A DNA stretch of 64,000 bases, from contig NC_071328.1 in the NCBI RefSeq assembly GCF_010183535.1, forward strand, positions 12,524,001 through 12,588,000, given 5' to 3'. The position numbers were made by a program, and so were the translations under genes. This document shows positions 32,401-44,400 of this stretch, piece by piece. The notes under the pieces were generated by a model. The model was given only the letters and a program-made list of their open reading frames with translations. It was not told the origin of the DNA and made no database searches. The DNA comes from Caenorhabditis remanei. Taxonomy: Eukaryota; Nematoda; Chromadorea; Rhabditida; Rhabditidae. Position 1 is the first letter of the stretch. Each line of letters begins with the position of its first letter.

Positions 32401-35400
32401 TCGTCGACGGCGGCTCGTCTCGTTTTGTTTTTTATTTCCAACAAGAAAACGTAATAAATTTTTTATCGTTTCGAATTTTAACAAGCGCTCGTTTTTTCAA
32501 ATTCGAGAGCAGGTCGCAGTAGGATTGTATTACTTACAAATCAATATTTTTAAGTAGATCAAATTCAGATCTCCATTTTTTTAATTGACAATTTTAGATA
32601 GCTCTGCAGGGTTCAGAGATATACGCGTTTAAAGCGTAGCTCCTGTCTTTCGTGCCGAGGTAGCCACTATACTGAAATTAAGAACAGTTAACTACGAAAA
32701 TGTGCAAAATTAAATGTAGATCACTTTTGTAGTTAATTCCTTTTTTGTAGCAACCCACGGCAGACAGATATTGTTTGTGGGAGGTTGGTCACTTTGTAGT
32801 CTCCTAGTCCGATTTTCAATGTGCTGGGAAATTTTGTACAAAAAATATGTTAACTGTGAAAATAGAAGTCTAGGGTTAGATAACACAAAATATATGGATT
32901 TTGAATTTATACTTTTCATGTAGATCAAATCAAGCGCTACATTTTTGTAGTTGGAAGGTTTTTGATTGCTCTGATCAATTTCAAGATATACACCTTCCAA
33001 CTTAGATACCTCCCTCCTAGCGAGAGAGAGAGGGAGTGCGCAGAGAAGACATCCGCTCTCGCTTCTCTGCGTCTCTCGCTCCCTTTTGTCTCGCCGCTCA
33101 CCATTTTTCAAAGTGTATATCTTAAAAGTGGGAGGAGCTATCAAAAAGATGTCAACTACAAAAATGTAGCCCTGCTATTGTTCTACAATTTTCTAATTGT
33201 TTGTTTTTTGTTTGCTCCCCCCACGTTTGAGATAAGCGCTTTTAAAGATTAACAATTTATTTGTCAGTACATTTTTACATGCGCCGACGGCGCTCCAGAC
33301 GATTCTAGCGCAGCAGGCACCCCAGACAGTTGAAGATAATCATTCTAGCGTCGCAGACATCTTTAAAGGCGCTTATCTCAAAAGTGGGCGGAGCTATCAA
33401 AAAGTTGTCAACTACAAAAATGGAGATGAAGATTTGATCTACAAAATGAAGTAACTGTTGAAAAAGTCAACTTTGAAGTCAGTTGTTATTTTCTATCAAA
33501 ATGAAAACAAAAAACAAAACATCTCCCGCCCCCCTCCCCTCCAAAATTGTCCCCAGAGGGGGTGTCTCCTCATTATTTTTTATTCGATCTACCTAGGTGT
33601 CTCCCGACAAAAAATAAGAACCCCCGTCAAATAATTGTAGCTCTCTGTCCCCCGCCCCCACCTTTCGAAATCTGAGCATCTCGCTTTTCCCCTTTTTTGC
33701 TGACTTTTTTTTATACTACAAGGTCATTTTTCCGCCACGGCTCCTGAGGAGCACATGAATGAGCAGAAAAACGAAGAGAAGAGGGGAATTAATTATTCGA
33801 TTTGTGTATCTTCATGCTCTTCTTGTCCCCCCTTTTTTCGATTCCATCATCTTCTCGTTTCTCCTTTTTTTGTGTCGACACGTGGTATTGGCATAGAAAA
33901 AGGGGGGAAATGGATAAAAGAGTTGTATAAAATATTCATTATCTAGTAATGGACTTTAGTATTAGATTCAGAACTTTTTTGTTGCGTGTTTACAGATTCT
34001 TAAGCGTTCAAATTTCAAAATATAGAGATTTGCGAAAATTTGTAATTCTTGGTTTGACATGGATTCTGGATTCTGAATTCCAGAAATTTGAGTAAACGGA
34101 ATTTTCAGAATTCCGAAAATCTAGCGGGAATTCAAAATTTTAGCTTACAAAATGGTTTTTCCGATGGTTTTTTCTTGAAAAAAATAGTCAAAAACTAGTT
34201 TTTCACGGCAAAATCAAACATTTTGACTTAATTTTTGATTTTCAACCTCATTTCTCGGTTTTAAAGACACTTTTTGCATCTAAATCACTGAACTTTTAAA
34301 TTTCCAGTTTGACACACGATAAATATGTGCTACCGTATCGTTGCGAGACCCGAAAAATAGGGCGGGAGTTTAAAATTCGGGTTTGCAGGTGGATTTTGAC
34401 TCTGAGATTTTGTGGAGATTTCAAAGCTTCGAAAAATTTAGTTTTCAAAATTTTCAGAAATTCCAAATCTCAAAAAAAAGAGTTTTTTTCTTTTTTCTCT
34501 AATCTCAGCTTTCTAAATTTACAAAATTTAAATATTATGAATTTATAGAATTCGGAAATGCCCACATCTTCAAATCAAGAGAATTCAGAACCATCTGATT
34601 TCAAAAATTAAGGAAAACATTCTGAAAATCTGAAAATCTGATTCCCAGAAATCAAAAACTTAATAGGACTTCCAGTTATAGAGAACTCAAACTTCTGGAT
34701 TTCATTGTCCGAATTTTAGGAAATTTCAGAAATTCAAGAATATCGGAACTCTTGAATTCGAGTTTTTAGAATCTCAAAACCATGGAAATTTTTGATTTTT
34801 GAAAAAAAAAATCGGAAAAATCCCAAGTTTTTAGTCTACAAAAATCCATCCGCCCCCAAAATGCACTATTTTGCCTTAACCTTATTATCCGTTCACCTGA
34901 TTCATGTTCACTTCGGAAATCTTGTTATCTCAATTTTATTGCAAAAACTTGTAATCCGATTTTCTTTACTCTTTCCAACCTGAAGGCGTTTTACTAATCC
35001 TAATCTCCCAGAAATCAATAATTCCAAGCCTCTAGAAATTCCGAATTCTAGAATCCTTCCGCCGTTTCAGTCCGTCATTCAATCAATAATTCCAGTCCCC
35101 TCTCCCATCAAATGGACTCAATATCTCTGCTAGTTGGGCCTGCTCCGAACGCGTCTCGAGCACTGAATCAAGATGATTTCGACACGAGATACAACTTTGC
35201 AAAGTACCGGAAAAAGAAGACAAATACGGAATTAGTGAAACAGTTCGCAATCGGAGATAATTGGATTCTTTACCAGTCACCGAATTCGTGGACACAGATT
35301 CTTCCGATCACTGGATGGATTAATAAGTATCATGTTAAAGTGAGTATATAGAAAAAATTGTGATCTACATTTTTGTAGTTGACAACTTTTTAGTCGTTTA

Positions 35401-38400
35401 TTTCAGAAACTAGAATAGTTATAAAAAAGTGGTCAACTAACATAAAATTTTATACTAATTAATTTTGTAGTTGAACATTTTTTGTAGGTATTTTAGATTT
35501 TGAGATATTCGTTTTTAAAGACAAGCGGCTCAAAATAAAAGGGAGAGCGCACAGAGAAACGAGAGTGTCTGGCTTCTCTGAGTCCTTTATCTCTATTTGA
35601 GGTTATATAGAACACATTTTAATCTAATGGGGGTTTAATTTTAATTTTAGGAAGCTTGACCATTTGGAAAAGTCTAGAAGCTCCAATTTTTGATAGGCAG
35701 TGGTAGGTTCTGAATTATATTTCTCTAGAGAGGGATTGCACAAAAAAGTGCTATAGAAATTAACTATAAAAATAATTAGCATAACATTTTGCACATTTTA
35801 CTAATTAAGCTTAAGCTCATTTTGATAGCTTCTATAGCTACCGAGATAAAGGGTGTTCTCTCGGAAGAAGTCGGTTGCGGGGTACCTAACTTTGAGAGGG
35901 TGTTTCTCAAAAACCAGAAAAGTTATCAAAAAGTTGTTAACGGCAAAAATTATCTACATAAAATTTTACACATTTCCTTAATTGACACCTTTTTGATAGC
36001 TCTTCTTAATCTACAGATAACCGTCCTGAAAGACAAGTGACGAGAGAGTACGCGCAGAGAAGTCGGCTGCTCTCGCTTCTCTGCGTCTCCCCATGTTGCT
36101 CCGAGGCTACCATCTTTGAAGGTGCATATCTCAAAACCTAGAACAGTTATCAAAAAGAAGTCAATTGCAAAAATAAAGCACTGGATTTGATCTACGTAAT
36201 GAGTTCATAAAACAATCGGATCATTACTCCGTAGCGGTATCTCAAAGTCGTTAGATTTTTTAACTGAAAATCTCTTTTTTACCTCCGGGACGTTTCGAAA
36301 CGTCCGGTATTGAAATGCCATGGTTTTATGGTGTCATGGTGCTATAGTCATATCATGGTTTCACAAATTTCGTCCTCGAGTTTATCAAAAATCAGTAGTT
36401 GGAAGTTACACTGACAAAGTTACACTGACCAAAAATGATTTTTCTCAAAATCTTGTTGATGTTGAAAATTCGGTGAAACATGCTAAATAAAAATTGTGCT
36501 GTATTATTACGGAAATTTTCAAAATATGGGTTTTCAAACATCTGGTTTCATACGTCTCGAAGCCGTTGCTTATTACTTTTTAATCAAATTCAACTCGAAG
36601 TCTCTAGGTTCCAACTTTCAAAACCCCCAAAATACCCCCATTTCAGGACACCCTAGGCAAAGATATCCTCGGAGCACTCTATCTCTCCCTCCTTCTGCTC
36701 CCTCAAGCCATCGGATTCGGTGTGGTGATAAACGACGTCTCCGCAGCAGTCTACTCTCTTTTCATCCCTCAAATCATCTACGCTTTCTTCGGTTCCGCCC
36801 AACACTCATCGCTCGGTGCTCTTTCATTTACTTCCATTATGATCTACTGTTCGATTGAATACTCCAGCTCTCATCTCTCTTCGATCTCTCTTTGTTGTGC
36901 ATTCATCCAGCTCATCCAGTTTTTGCTCCCTCTTGAATTCATCTTCTCCTATATTTCCACGTCGGCATTGTCTGGATTTTCAGGTGAGTGTATGTAGATC
37001 AAAATCAATCAATAATCCCTTTCCAGTTGGTCTCTTCATCCGTACCGTATTCCGTTTCCTCCCTCAATTCCTGGTTTTCCGTGGACATGACTGTAAAAGT
37101 ACCACTGCCGTTGGTCTTCTACTCCCGAATACAACGAATGATGTGAAGAGAGTTTTGCAATGTTTTTATGCGGCTGTTCCGTGTTTGAGGTGAGTGGAGA
37201 TAGTGGGGGAAAGGGAGAGAGCGCAGACAACCAGACTCTCTAGCTTGTCTGCGATCTCTCATACCGCTTTTTGAAAACTCGCCAGTATCTCAACAGCTAG
37301 AAGAGCTACAAAAAAGTTTTCAACTAACAAAATGTGCAGAATTTTGTGATGATTATTTTGTTAGTTAACAACTTTTTTGATAACTTTCTTAGTTTTAGAG
37401 ATATAAAGCTTCAAAGTTGAAAGCTCTGAAGAGGGGCGGGTGAGACGCAGACTGGGAGATACTTTAGCTTCTCTGCGCCATGTGCTCTCCTTATTTTGAT
37501 GATCTAGTTAACAGCACATTTCCAGATCCGCCGACACAATCCTAATTATCGCCACCGTCGTCGCCGCCATCGTCTTCCTAATCTTCAAATGGCGTCTCTC
37601 GCGTCTTCTCATGTCGAAAATCGGGTTCAGTGCCCCTCATGAATTCTTCGTTCTTCTCACCGTAACCCTCATCATTTTCTTCTTCCAACCCGACGTCGCA
37701 GCTCAATCCACGTCCCGTATCGACCTCTCAATCCCAAAAATTGGGCTATGGGCGTTCCCATCATGGTCAACATTCGTGGATTCCTTTGCCATTTCGATCT
37801 ACGCCATGACGTCACACATGCAAATAACCAAATCGATCGCAGAGGAAAAGATGTATAAAGTACACAGGAAACAGGAGTTATTCTGCTTTTCAATCATCTC
37901 TCTGCTCAGTTCTCTCTTCGGATTATTGCCCCCTTCGAGTAGTTATGGAAGCTCTCAAGTTAACATTGAGTCGTCGAAATTCTCATTGGTTGCAAATGTT
38001 TTGTCGTTAATTCCGACTATGTTGATGGTTCATTTTGGTGCTCCACTATTCAATTCTTTGCCAATTGTGAGTTTTTCATTCAAAAGTTACCAAAGCGTGG
38101 AGCCAAAAAAGTGAAATTGACAAAAAATTTAATGCTTTAGATAGATCACAACTAGTCCTTCATTTTTGTAGTTGACAACTTTTTGATATCTCTTCCAGTT
38201 TTTGAGATGTGCACCTTTAATGCTAGATCATTGAAAATAAGAGAGGGAGAGACGCAGAGAAATGAGACTTCTCTGCGTGCGCTCTCTCGTCACTTGTCTT
38301 TCAGGACGATTATCTCGAGATTTAAAAGAGCTATCAGAAAGGTGTCAACTGAGAAAATGTGTGAAATTTTATGTAGATCATTTTTACAGTTGACAACTTT

Positions 38401-41400
38401 TTTGTGGAAATGCTCTCTAGGAAGATATGAGCTAAAAACTATCTTAGCCAGGTTTTCTTGCTTTGAAAACCTATATCTTTTTTGGTTGAAGTTTTACAAA
38501 AAAGTTGGAAACTGTAAAAATGTAGCTCTTGACATTTTCTATCGTTACCGTATAACTTCTCCCGGACGCCTCCTTGAACTAAATCAATGTTTCCAGTGCG
38601 CCATCGGCATAATGATAATAACCTCATACAACGGATGGTTCAGTGATCTCAAATCGATTCGCGAAATTTTTTATTCTTCTCCTTGGGATGCCGTAAGTTT
38701 TCAGATTCAGTTTCAAAATAACGAACTTTGACCTAAATACCCTTCAGGCAATCGCGATGGCTGCGTTGGTCAGTGCAGTGGTCTTCCCAAATGTGTGTAT
38801 CGGATTCATTTTTATGCTTTTCTGTTCCGTTTTCGCAGTTTCTTTGAAAGTTCAATTCCCGAGAATGGAGGTGTTGGCGAAGTTGTCTGATTCACATTTT
38901 TCAGAGGAGAATCGGTGAGTCCCTCACGGCAAGTTTTGTCAGTGTAAGTGAAAAAATTTCCTTTTTCAGGTATGAGGGTGACTGTTTGGATACCCCTTTG
39001 CGAATCATTCGTCTTAGTGGCCCACTTCTCTCAGTCAATTGCGAAAGTGTTCGAGCTGAGCTTTTTAAGCAAGCAGTGGTTGTCAAGGGGTTGGTTATTT
39101 ATTGATTGATTGTTGATATACTAAAAAAAACATTTCAGATTGATCGGAATCGGAATCGGCACGCGTACCGCTTCCCTCCGAAGTCAATGTCCATCAGCAG
39201 TTGGACCGAAAGTGAGTTCTAACCATTCGTCAGAGAAAGTGGTGGTCGAGTTGTGACTGTACAGTACCGTGCAGTAGGATATACAATTTGGCCTTTTTCA
39301 GTTGAAAATGGCTTCATTTTTCTAGTTGACAACTTTTTTGTGCGGACACTCTCTTGAGAGTTATGGTCATTTTAAGATGACTGCTCAAAAATCACTCTAT
39401 TTTGGACTGAAATGGGTCGATTTCCGGAATACATTACTTTGACGACCTGTAACTTTCAAGGTAGTGTCCCTACAGAAAAATGGTCAACTACAAAAATTAT
39501 GTGCTATTTTTGCTCTGTCCAACTCATACAAAATAAAATTTGTGGGAAAATCGGGTGACACAGAAATACACTTCAAAGTTGGCCATTTTCCACTGAAAAC
39601 AGCCAAAGCTGATAATATTTGAACGGTACTGTAGGTATTTACCGTAACCTGAAAGTAAGGGGTCGCTACTTTCCTGACGAATGGCGTCCCTCCTTTAAAC
39701 GCATCCGAGCAATCCGACCCCCTTTACAGTACTCAATTCAGGAAAGTGTGACCGCCCGTGAATCGGTAAACCTCTCCGCCAACATCACCATAATCCAAGA
39801 ATGTGATGTATCAGTCGCCCTCCCACCATCAGAAGACACCCCTGCAATCGTTCGTTTTCTCGTTTTATCAATGAATGGGGTGACTGGAATCGATAAGGAT
39901 ATGTTGACGTGTTTGTCGCAGGTATGGCTTCTGTTTTCCAAAAAAATGTTGACACTTAAACAAAAAGTTTCTGAATTCCAGATATACGGAGACTTGAGCA
40001 GTGAGAATATCAAAATATTGATGGCCGGTGTGCCCGCGTTTGTAAGAGATTCAATGGAGCTACTCGGATTCTACAATACAGTACCAAGGACTCAATTCTA
40101 TCCGAATGTTCAGGAAGCACTGCTGGCTGCCAGGAATACGGTACTTCCGTTTCACATGAGGTACGCTTTATGAAATTTGAACAGTTAGAGTGACCAAAAT
40201 TGTCATTGTAAACCTTTTGAGCCATGTTTCTAGGGTACCGTTTTTACAAGTTCGTGATTTTTTAATATGGCTAGAAAGCTGAAGACGTGAGAATTCTGAA
40301 TCTGTTTTTAAGTTTTGTCTTGGACTAATCCCGAGTGAGTTACAAGGTCTCAAACTAGAAACCTTTGCAATTTCCAGGCTAAAAGTTACAGTGACCAAAA
40401 TTGTCAGTGTAAACCTTTTGAGCCATGTTTCTAGGATGCCCTTTTTATAAGTTCGTGATTTTTTAGTATGGTTCTAAAGCTGGCGCGTTCTGTTTCCCTT
40501 TTTAAACCCAATCGTTTTCAGTGTCTCCATGAACGGCTATCGTGACGTCATCGCCCTTTCATGTGCTCAATCAAACGCCGATCTGAATCGTCAACCGTCT
40601 CCAGAAGCAGTGTGATCTCTCAAGTCTTCCCCCGCCCATATCATTTTACCTCTTATCAAGCAGTCAATAAAAATCTTAAAAATCAATAGCTCACTGATCT
40701 GTTTTGTCGCTGAAAATTGTTGGAACAGGCGGCTCTGAGTCATCAGATTCTCCTCTTGACTATTTCCAGGGGACCCCAATTCAGGGACAGTGGGCAGACG
40801 GGATGGGGGCACTGATCTGAAATTTGAGTAATGAAGAAAAGGGGGCGGAGCCTGTGTTACCTTCTTGTCATCTCATCAAGCTGCCTTCTGACTGGTGTGA
40901 AGTCGTAGTTGATCATACTTTGAGCCATTGGTGCCACTGGAGCGATTACTTGAGGGGCCATTGACCTGGAATTACGCATGAGTATACCGGAATCGCTACT
41001 AGACAAAATAAAACTACTAAAAACAGAAAATTTTGAATTTCGAGTGAAAAATTGACGAAGTTGCGTCTATAACTTTATCAGGTTTTATCCGAAATTTTTG
41101 AAATCTAATGTTTTTCGTAGATCAAATCTAGCTCTTCATTTTTGCAGTTGACAACTTTTTGATTGCTCTTCTAGGTTTTGAGATATGAGTCTTTAAAGAT
41201 GGCAGTTGGGGGAGAGATGCAGAGAAACGAGAGCGGCTGACTTCTCTGTGCACTCTCTCCTCTCGTCACTTATCTTTGAAGGTGCTTATCTCGAAAACCT
41301 GAGCAGCTATCAAAAAGTTTTAACTAAAAAAATGAAGATCTTGATTTAATCTACTAAAATCACTAAATTTCAAACATTTTGGATAAAACCTGATAAAGTT

Positions 41401-44400
41401 ACAGATGCTCAGACTTCGTCAATTTTTTAACTACTCAACTTTTACATTTTCGGTAAACTTCTTTGAACAGTCATATCTCAAAGACTAGAAGGGTCACCAA
41501 AAGTTGCCAATTACAAAAATGAAGCATTACAAAAAATTAAATTTCAAAAATAAATAGTCAACAGTAACATCGTAACAAAAGTGACTTTTTTTGCGACGAA
41601 AATTGTCTGAATTTACATTTTTCTTGTAGATCAAAACCAGGGCTATATATTTGTAATTGACAACTTTTCGATAGCTCCACCCACTTTTGAGATATGCTCC
41701 TTTTAATATGACAGCTTTATGGTACGAGAGGGATAGGAGGGAAAGAGACGCGGAGAAGCGAGACGCACTCCTCTTTTCGCACGCTCTCTCGCTCCTCTCA
41801 TCTTTAAAGACGCATATCTCAAAAGTGCTAGGAGCTATCAAAAAGTTGTCAACTACAAAAATGTAGCCCTGATTTTGATCTACAATTTTATTTTAAAAAA
41901 GAACAGCCACGGGCCCCGTGACGGGTTCTAAAAGTTATTTTTGCTTTCTACAACTCACATGCTCATCATCTGATTAGTAATCTGGGCGGCTGCATTGGGT
42001 ACCATCTGCTGTTGATTACTACCGTAACCTCCAGTGACCATGCCGACTCCTCTCAAACTATCGGGTCTCGATGTCTTTGCCAACTGACTCGATTCCATCA
42101 TCTCATCAATTAACAAACTCTGAGCCATGGCGTCTCCTTCTGCAATAGCAGTTCCCAAACAGAATCCGGCTGCCGTCGACTGAGACATCGGGTTGCCACG
42201 TGGCACCGAGGGGAACATTGAAGTGGTCAAATCAGCCGGGGGGAGCATGCTCATCGTCATCGATTGACTCATTTTTTCAGCGAATTTCAGTTTCGAACTG
42301 GGCACCAGGTTATGGGGAAATTGACCGCCCGGTTTGATAGGCGTGGCCATGATGGTCTCGGTCCAAGGGGCTTCCAGTTTTGGTTTTCTGAAAATCAATT
42401 CTGTATAGTGCAAACTCGCTCTACCGTAATGTCCGGTGGAGCGCACTTACCTGATATGCTCCACCCTCAATTCCAACTGTTTCTGTTTGAATGGCATTGC
42501 GAATTGCTCTTTCCCTACCATTTCCAACCAACAAACAAGGGATAAGTCAGTCGAACCGAGTTTTGGACGGAAGTTTAGGAGATCTGATGGCATTGGACCC
42601 GCTTCGATTCCTCGTTTGTCACCGATGGCCTGGAAAATAAATAACAAATGAAAAAAAAACTAAAACAGTGAAAAATTTACTAAGTTTGAACGACTGTAAC
42701 TTTATCAGTTTGTATCCAACATTTTTAAAATCTAGTGTTTCTGTTAGATCAAATTTAGATCACAATTTTTGCAGTTGACAACTTTTTGATAGCTCTTCTA
42801 GGTTTTGAGATATTCACCCTTAAAGATGGTAGCCTCGGAGCTACTGGGAGAGACGCAGAGAAACGAGAGCGGCCGCCTTCTCTGCGCGCACTCTCTCGTC
42901 ACTTGTCTTTCAGGACGATTATCTCGAGATTTTGAGGAGCTATCAAAAAATTGTCAACTACAAAAATGTGTGATATTTTATGTAGATCATTTTTGTAGTT
43001 GACAACTTTTTTGTGGAAATTTTCCCTAAGAAGATATGGGCTAAAAACTAAATTAACCAGGTTTTCTTGCTTTGAAAGCCTATATCTTTCTTGGTTGTGG
43101 TTGTACCAAAAAGTTGTCAACTACAAAAATACAAATCCAGGTTTTAAATGTATTGTCAACTTTAATTAGACCGGATATGTCAACCCTCCATGACAACCTT
43201 CCAATGTTAGCCAATGTTCTTTGGTAATCACAAATTTGTGATTTTCCGTTCCGTTTTTCAAAGTGGACTTACCTGCGCCTGACAATAGTCTACACATCCT
43301 TCATAAAATCTTCCTTTCGCCAAAAGTCCGCTCAACCGATCATTCGAACTATTTGACTCCTCTCCTCTATCTTTTTCTTTTCCTGTCGGAGGCAACAAGT
43401 GTCCGCAGAGTTGGTGGACCTTTAAAAAAGACAAACTTGTCACGGGCAAGGCCGGAATTTTCGGAGTTTTTCTCGGTCCGGCCATTCGAAACTCAATAAA
43501 AGGCTATTACGTTGGCTCAGTGTTTACAACTGCGCTCCACCGAAATTCCCTTGAAAAATTTCTCTTTTTCTCTGAGTCTCTCAATTTCGCACACAATTTT
43601 CTTCGGTTTCGATAGAGCGCGGTTGTAAGAAGAGGACCCGTGTTATGCAACAGGAAATTAAATTTTTTACTGTAACAATTTTTGAAAAATTTGGTTAAAA
43701 AAAGTATGTTCCTTTTCTTGAAGCCGGGCCGAAATTAATCGGGTAATTGGTGTCAAAATTCAAATTTTTTGAAATTTTTTTGCGAAAAAGACAAATTTTC
43801 GACTATTATTCAGAATTAGAAGAAATTCTGAGGAATCATCAAAAATGTTCAAATTTTTGAAAAAAATTGTTTGGAAATTATAGTTTTTTAACCCGTTTCA
43901 AAAATTTTCCAAGGCCCGGCCCGGCCTTGACAAGTATGGATATCGGGGCCTAGAAAATGCTAGGCCACCAAGTCACCTTCCTCCTCACCTTATGAAAACA
44001 CTCGACCCTCGCTGAACTTGGATTCCAATTCTTAAAATCTTCATGATCCGAAAGTTTTGGTAGTGTCAAAAGAGCACAGAGATGCCTATAATCTTCAGGA
44101 GACGGACAGATGTGTTCGAGATCTTTCAGACATTCCACGAGTTCCTGAATTACATGGGTTACTGTAGAATAGAAAGATAAGGGGGTTACTGTACCTCCAC
44201 AGCAAAATCGTTATCGTGAAGGGGTCCTGGCTCGAGTTTTACGCAGAGCAATTCGAAAAATTTGTATTTTGTGATGTTGTACCTAAAAAAGAAGGGTTTC
44301 TGGTGGTCTGGAAAAGCTGGAAGTAAGAAGAAATGTACCGAAAAGCACCAAAATCGAATTCTTTAACTGGCTTCAGAGGCTCCACGAAATCTAGAGCATT

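Larger units (their letters stand above)
29867..35111. other. WDR47 giant intron, part 5' of the nested SulP gene
   Basis: No exon with coding character was found. 30363-33450 is mostly family D elements. 33500-33720 has C-rich runs, and 33960-35090 is AT-rich without a recognisable element. The SulP promoter should lie in the last few hundred bases before 35112. Confidence 0.6.

Noticed and set aside
32962..33252. Frames within family D elements (several of 60-140 residues)
   Set aside because: They translate the same palindromic repeat at many sites on both strands; no conserved protein.
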